Part shown: positions 61,301 to 64,000 of the stretch, in pieces
Layout: every line of letters starts with the position of its first letter
Numbering within the stretch: the first letter of the stretch is position 1
Assembly: GCF_012273895.1 (NCBI RefSeq)
Contig: NC_052119.1
Span: 9,586,705-9,650,704 of the forward strand
Direction: 5' to 3'
From: Zerene cesonia
Taxonomy: Eukaryota > Arthropoda > Insecta > Lepidoptera > Pieridae
DNA length: 64,000 bases
Position numbers and translations under genes: made by a program
Notes under the pieces: generated by a model
Told to the model about the DNA's origin: nothing
The model's input: only the letters and a program-made list of their open reading frames with translations
Databases searched by the model: none

Positions 61301-63975
61301 GCATCGCCCCGCTGTTAACAGACACAAACGTCGTACCCGACGGCTTATGCATACGATTGCATATTGCATTGATGACAGCATATTTAGTTTAAAACTATAG
61401 TCAGCAATATTTTAAAAAGACACTGCTCTTTGCAGTTTTACATAAAGGTGTTAGACTTAAACATATCATTTAAATTTAATCATTGAAGGTTATATAAGAC
61501 ATTTTCTAATATGAATGTATGAATGGTCTAAACTCAAACTTTAGTGGGACATACGAAATGAACATTAATTAAGTTCATAGAGTGACATGAACTAAATGTG
61601 ACGTAACAATCGAGACGAACGCGGCGAGCCGGCAGGCGAGTACTGACTAGGGGTCGTCGCGCTCGACGGCGGCGAGCAGCGCGCCCAGCTGCGCGTCCAG
61701 CGCGGGGAACAGCTCGCCCATCAGCCGTCGCGTGGCGCCCGACATGCGCCGCCCCTCGCCCGCCGCCCCCGCCGTGCCCGGCGCCCCCGCCGCGCCCGGC
61801 GCCCCCGCCGCCCCCGGCGCGCCCGCCGCACCGCCCTCGCTGTCGCTGCCGTCGCTCTGTGCCCGGTACGGTCATGATAGAGTATACAATAGACAATTTC
61901 AGCCTCGCAATACATTAAGATTTACTAGGTCAAAAATAGAAGTATACATATATGTTTGTGCAAGTTTCAAAATTTATTAGAGGCAATTATTCACCACCCA
62001 GAGGTATTTGTCAAATACTAATAAAAAACATATAAAAAATAACCGTAAATCCCACCTTGGAATCAACATCGAGCGAAAAAAATTGGGTACAGAAATCTTG
62101 TTCCGCATTGCAGATGGTCTCGACCAGTGTTAAGACCTGAATGAGAAATAATCCATCAAATACAATTCATTTATTTTGAACATTTATTGAATGTAACATA
62201 ATATAATAAATATCAAATTCTTATACTAATAATGACTAAGTAATTGATACTTGTTTCACAATCACACAGTGCTTATTTAATGATATCAGTGTTATTATTG
62301 ATATACATCAGGTAGAGGGCGCTCTCCCGTAGTAGCGGCGCCCAACTCTCGCTCGTACACCTTGCTCCACGTGCCCACATACACCTGTGAATTACATCAA
62401 TTATTTCTTTAATTGATTTGCAAATTTGATCCACATCCTTTTAAGGTAGTGTATAAATACGACCTTAACGAGCGCGTCGTAAGCCTTCTCATCCATATCC
62501 TTGAGCCAGCGCATGAAGGGCACGTAGGGCTGCAGCTCGACGTGGTGGCGGCGCGGCGCGGCGGGCGCGTAGGGCGCGGCGGGCGGGGGCGCCGCGGGGG
62601 GGGCGCCGCCGGCGGGCGCGGGCGCGGGGCAGGGCGACGGCGGCGAGGGTGCCGGCGCCTGCGCCTCGTTCGCGAGGTGGATGAGCGCGTTGTTGAGGTG
62701 GCGGGCCAGCGCGGCCGCCAGCTGGTCGCGCGCGCGCGCCAGCCGCCGCAGCCGCTCGCGCACCGCGCTCAGCCGTAGCCGCGCCGCGGGCGCCGTGCGC
62801 TCGGCTCGCAGCGCGTTGCGGAGAGCCTCCGCGGCCGCCAGTGCTCGCGCTCTTCCTTCTGGAGTTGCGAGTGATATCTGAAAAAATCGCATGAATGATT
62901 AAGAAAAAAAAAATTGATTCAAATGAATTGAGTCAATATAGCTAACTTCCTGAACAAATCGTTGTTTTTAAATATAAATGTTTTTAAATAAATCAACATT
63001 ATATAAAACATAACTAACTGATTATTTTTAAATAAGAAGATGGCATCACTTACAATTGAGATTGATATTTTACACAAGAGAACAAATGAAACAAGAACTA
63101 TAACAACAAATGAAACCTCCTGCAAGTGGTCGAGGTGGGAGAGCGCGGGCGCGTCGAGCCAGGCGTAGATGTCGGCGAGCTCGGCGAGCAGCGCGCGCGC
63201 GGCGGCGTCGGCCCGCGCGGCGCCCGAGCGCGCGTGCAGCGCCCCGCCCGCCGCGCGCGTCAGCGCCTCCAGCCGCGCCGCACGCGCCGAAAGCGCCGCA
63301 CCCTGCGCCGCGCCCTCTGCGCACACGCCAGCTCTACTCACTGCCCTCACTGTACCCTCTCTACAATCTACCTTACAACTACATATAGAAATTTTCGCAT
63401 TCTACTGTGGGTACCTAACATGAAGAACTGCTTCTGTTTTGGCAACCTTCGTGGATTAACATTTAACAAACTTTGTTAGGCAAAAAGCAATGTTTTAGGC
63501 AATTATTTTACATCAATTACAGCTACATAAAAAAATATTCAATTCATTAAGTTATGTTGCTTGTTGTTATTTCCCAGCATTTAGGCAAAAATTAACATTA
63601 CTATTTAGAACATTACTCAATTACTAGAATAAATATAGCACTGTTAATACAGTCAATCATTTTTACAAAACTACCTTCGAGACGTGTAGCAAGTCTAGCC
63701 CCTCCACCCTCTGTAGCAGCGGCAAGCATTCCACCCACATTCAAGGCATCAAGGCGTGCAAGCTTTTCTCCTAGCCTCTGCACACGCCTCTCTGCATCCG
63801 CTTCATCTAGTTCAGCATCCTCCAACAGAGCCCCCAGCTCTGCTTCAGACAAAGAATGTGGGGCAACCGATGCTGTCGCTGCAACTGCCGCGCGGGCTAG
63901 CTCAGCCTTAGTCCCTTCATCTGCACATGTCCACTTTACGATCTCCCCACCCATTTCAATACTGATTTCACCATT
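58325..63975 (-). CDS. EXOC1: Exocyst complex component 1 (Sec3), partial at both ends
   Basis: Exocyst subunit that tethers secretory vesicles to the plasma membrane. Twelve exons: 63675-63975, 63117-63316, 62464-62877, 62307-62384, 62056-62136, 61648-61856, 61074-61311, 60720-60832, 59144-59384, 58889-59000, 58580-58704, 58325-58383. They join in frame, about 723 codons. Landmarks: EKLARLDALNVGGMLAA; LARHLNNALIHLA; VYERELG; NAEQDFCTQFF; IPELEEMSSVCEAIF; LENFHRLHGAVSALR; FGRPLDKIAQFFE; REEEVCYRAAFSKHQLRKL; LLQVVWRAMQEEFI; ARIAACYPGAGL. All match Sec3 in order. The N-terminal PH-like, PIP2/Rho-binding part is right of the window; the C-terminus is in a gap. Odd points: Ala/Pro and collagen-like (GAPGAAGAPG) inserts, very GC-rich exons, and two unusual donors (GTTTCA at 63116, GTCGTA at 62463). 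A microexon near residue 255 of the visible part could be missing. Confidence 0.95.
59903..60027. repeat. Short dispersed repeat with C-rich arms
   Basis: GGGGTTGTCCATTAATCACG at one end, two CCCCCCCTCCCCC runs and AACATCACGTG at the other. I recognise the layout from many insect genomes as a dispersed repeat. It is in an EXOC1 intron. Confidence 0.5.
60262..60352 (+). repeat. LINE-like 3' tail fragment, second copy
   Basis: AAAGAACTCTATCGAATTAG, GATAATATCC and AAGTTCTATTTGGGGTGAAT followed by AAATAAATAAA. It matches 46336-46425. In an EXOC1 intron. Confidence 0.6.
60360..60665 (+). repeat. Interspersed SINE/LINE-tail repeat, copy 4
   Basis: Contains GGGGAAGTAGCACACCCTCA, ACCGGCGTGAAATAGTCG, GGAGCCGGAGGCCCG and TCGCTTACCATCAGGCGAAC, as in 26446-26790. 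It lies in the EXOC1 intron just 55 bp downstream of the exon at 60720-60832. Confidence 0.78.
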
Positions 63976-64000
63976 CTGAAATTGAACCTAATACTAATAC
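63976..64000 (-). other. EXOC1 intron at window edge
   Basis: Pyrimidine-rich acceptor tract (ATTTCAG on the minus strand) upstream of the first visible EXOC1 exon. Earlier exons lie beyond the window. Confidence 0.7.

Noticed and set aside
61053..61400. Plus-strand frames of 104-121 codons over 59-63.4 kb
   Set aside because: Shadows of the GC-rich minus-strand EXOC1 exons; the minus-strand reading matches Sec3 in order.

Overview
The window looks like part of a moth or butterfly (Lepidoptera) nuclear chromosome. Genes are split by phase-consistent GT-AG introns. The background is AT-rich, with short, very GC-rich coding exons. Introns and spacers carry many lepidopteran repeats: short Helitrons of the Lep1 type (5' TC, 3' CTAG, inserted between A and T), tRNA-derived SINEs, LINE-like tails and one hAT deletion derivative. 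The species cannot be told from the sequence. Four gaps are exactly 1000 N (so probably of unknown size) and one is 206 N.

Layout. (1) 1-12 kb, minus strand: four separate first exons of SLC22 (organic cation/carnitine transporter-like) proteins, ATGs at 298, 3586, 5666 and 11958. All end in phase 2 just after the first membrane segment, and none has a recognisable second exon in the window. They probably splice to a body left of the window, either as alternative first exons or as leaders of detached copies. A broken relic of another copy lies near 7.1 kb. (2) 14.2-32.0 kb, minus: one complete SLC22-type gene of 8 exons, 523 aa, with a 12.5-kb first intron full of repeats. (3) 35.1-42.8 kb, plus: a second complete SLC22-type gene of 8 exons, 563 aa, divergent from the first. 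(4) 45.3-53.6 kb, minus: the MFSD8/CLN7 orthologue, a lysosomal major-facilitator protein, 6 exons, 511 aa. (5) 55.0-56.7 kb, plus: a three-exon gene for an 86-aa protein resembling the deltamethrin-resistance prag01 family, probably mitochondrial. (6) 57.16-57.84 kb: a 682-bp hAT element with perfect ends and target duplication. (7) 58.3-64.0 kb, minus: EXOC1/Sec3, the exocyst subunit, 12 exons seen (about 723 codons); the N-terminal PH-like part lies beyond the right edge and the last codons fall in the 206-N gap.

The left two thirds is thus a local cluster of SLC22-type solute transporters in which N-terminal exons have multiplied. The right third holds unrelated housekeeping genes for lysosome, mitochondrion and exocytosis. 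No bacterial-type operon, CRISPR array or intact viral gene was seen.
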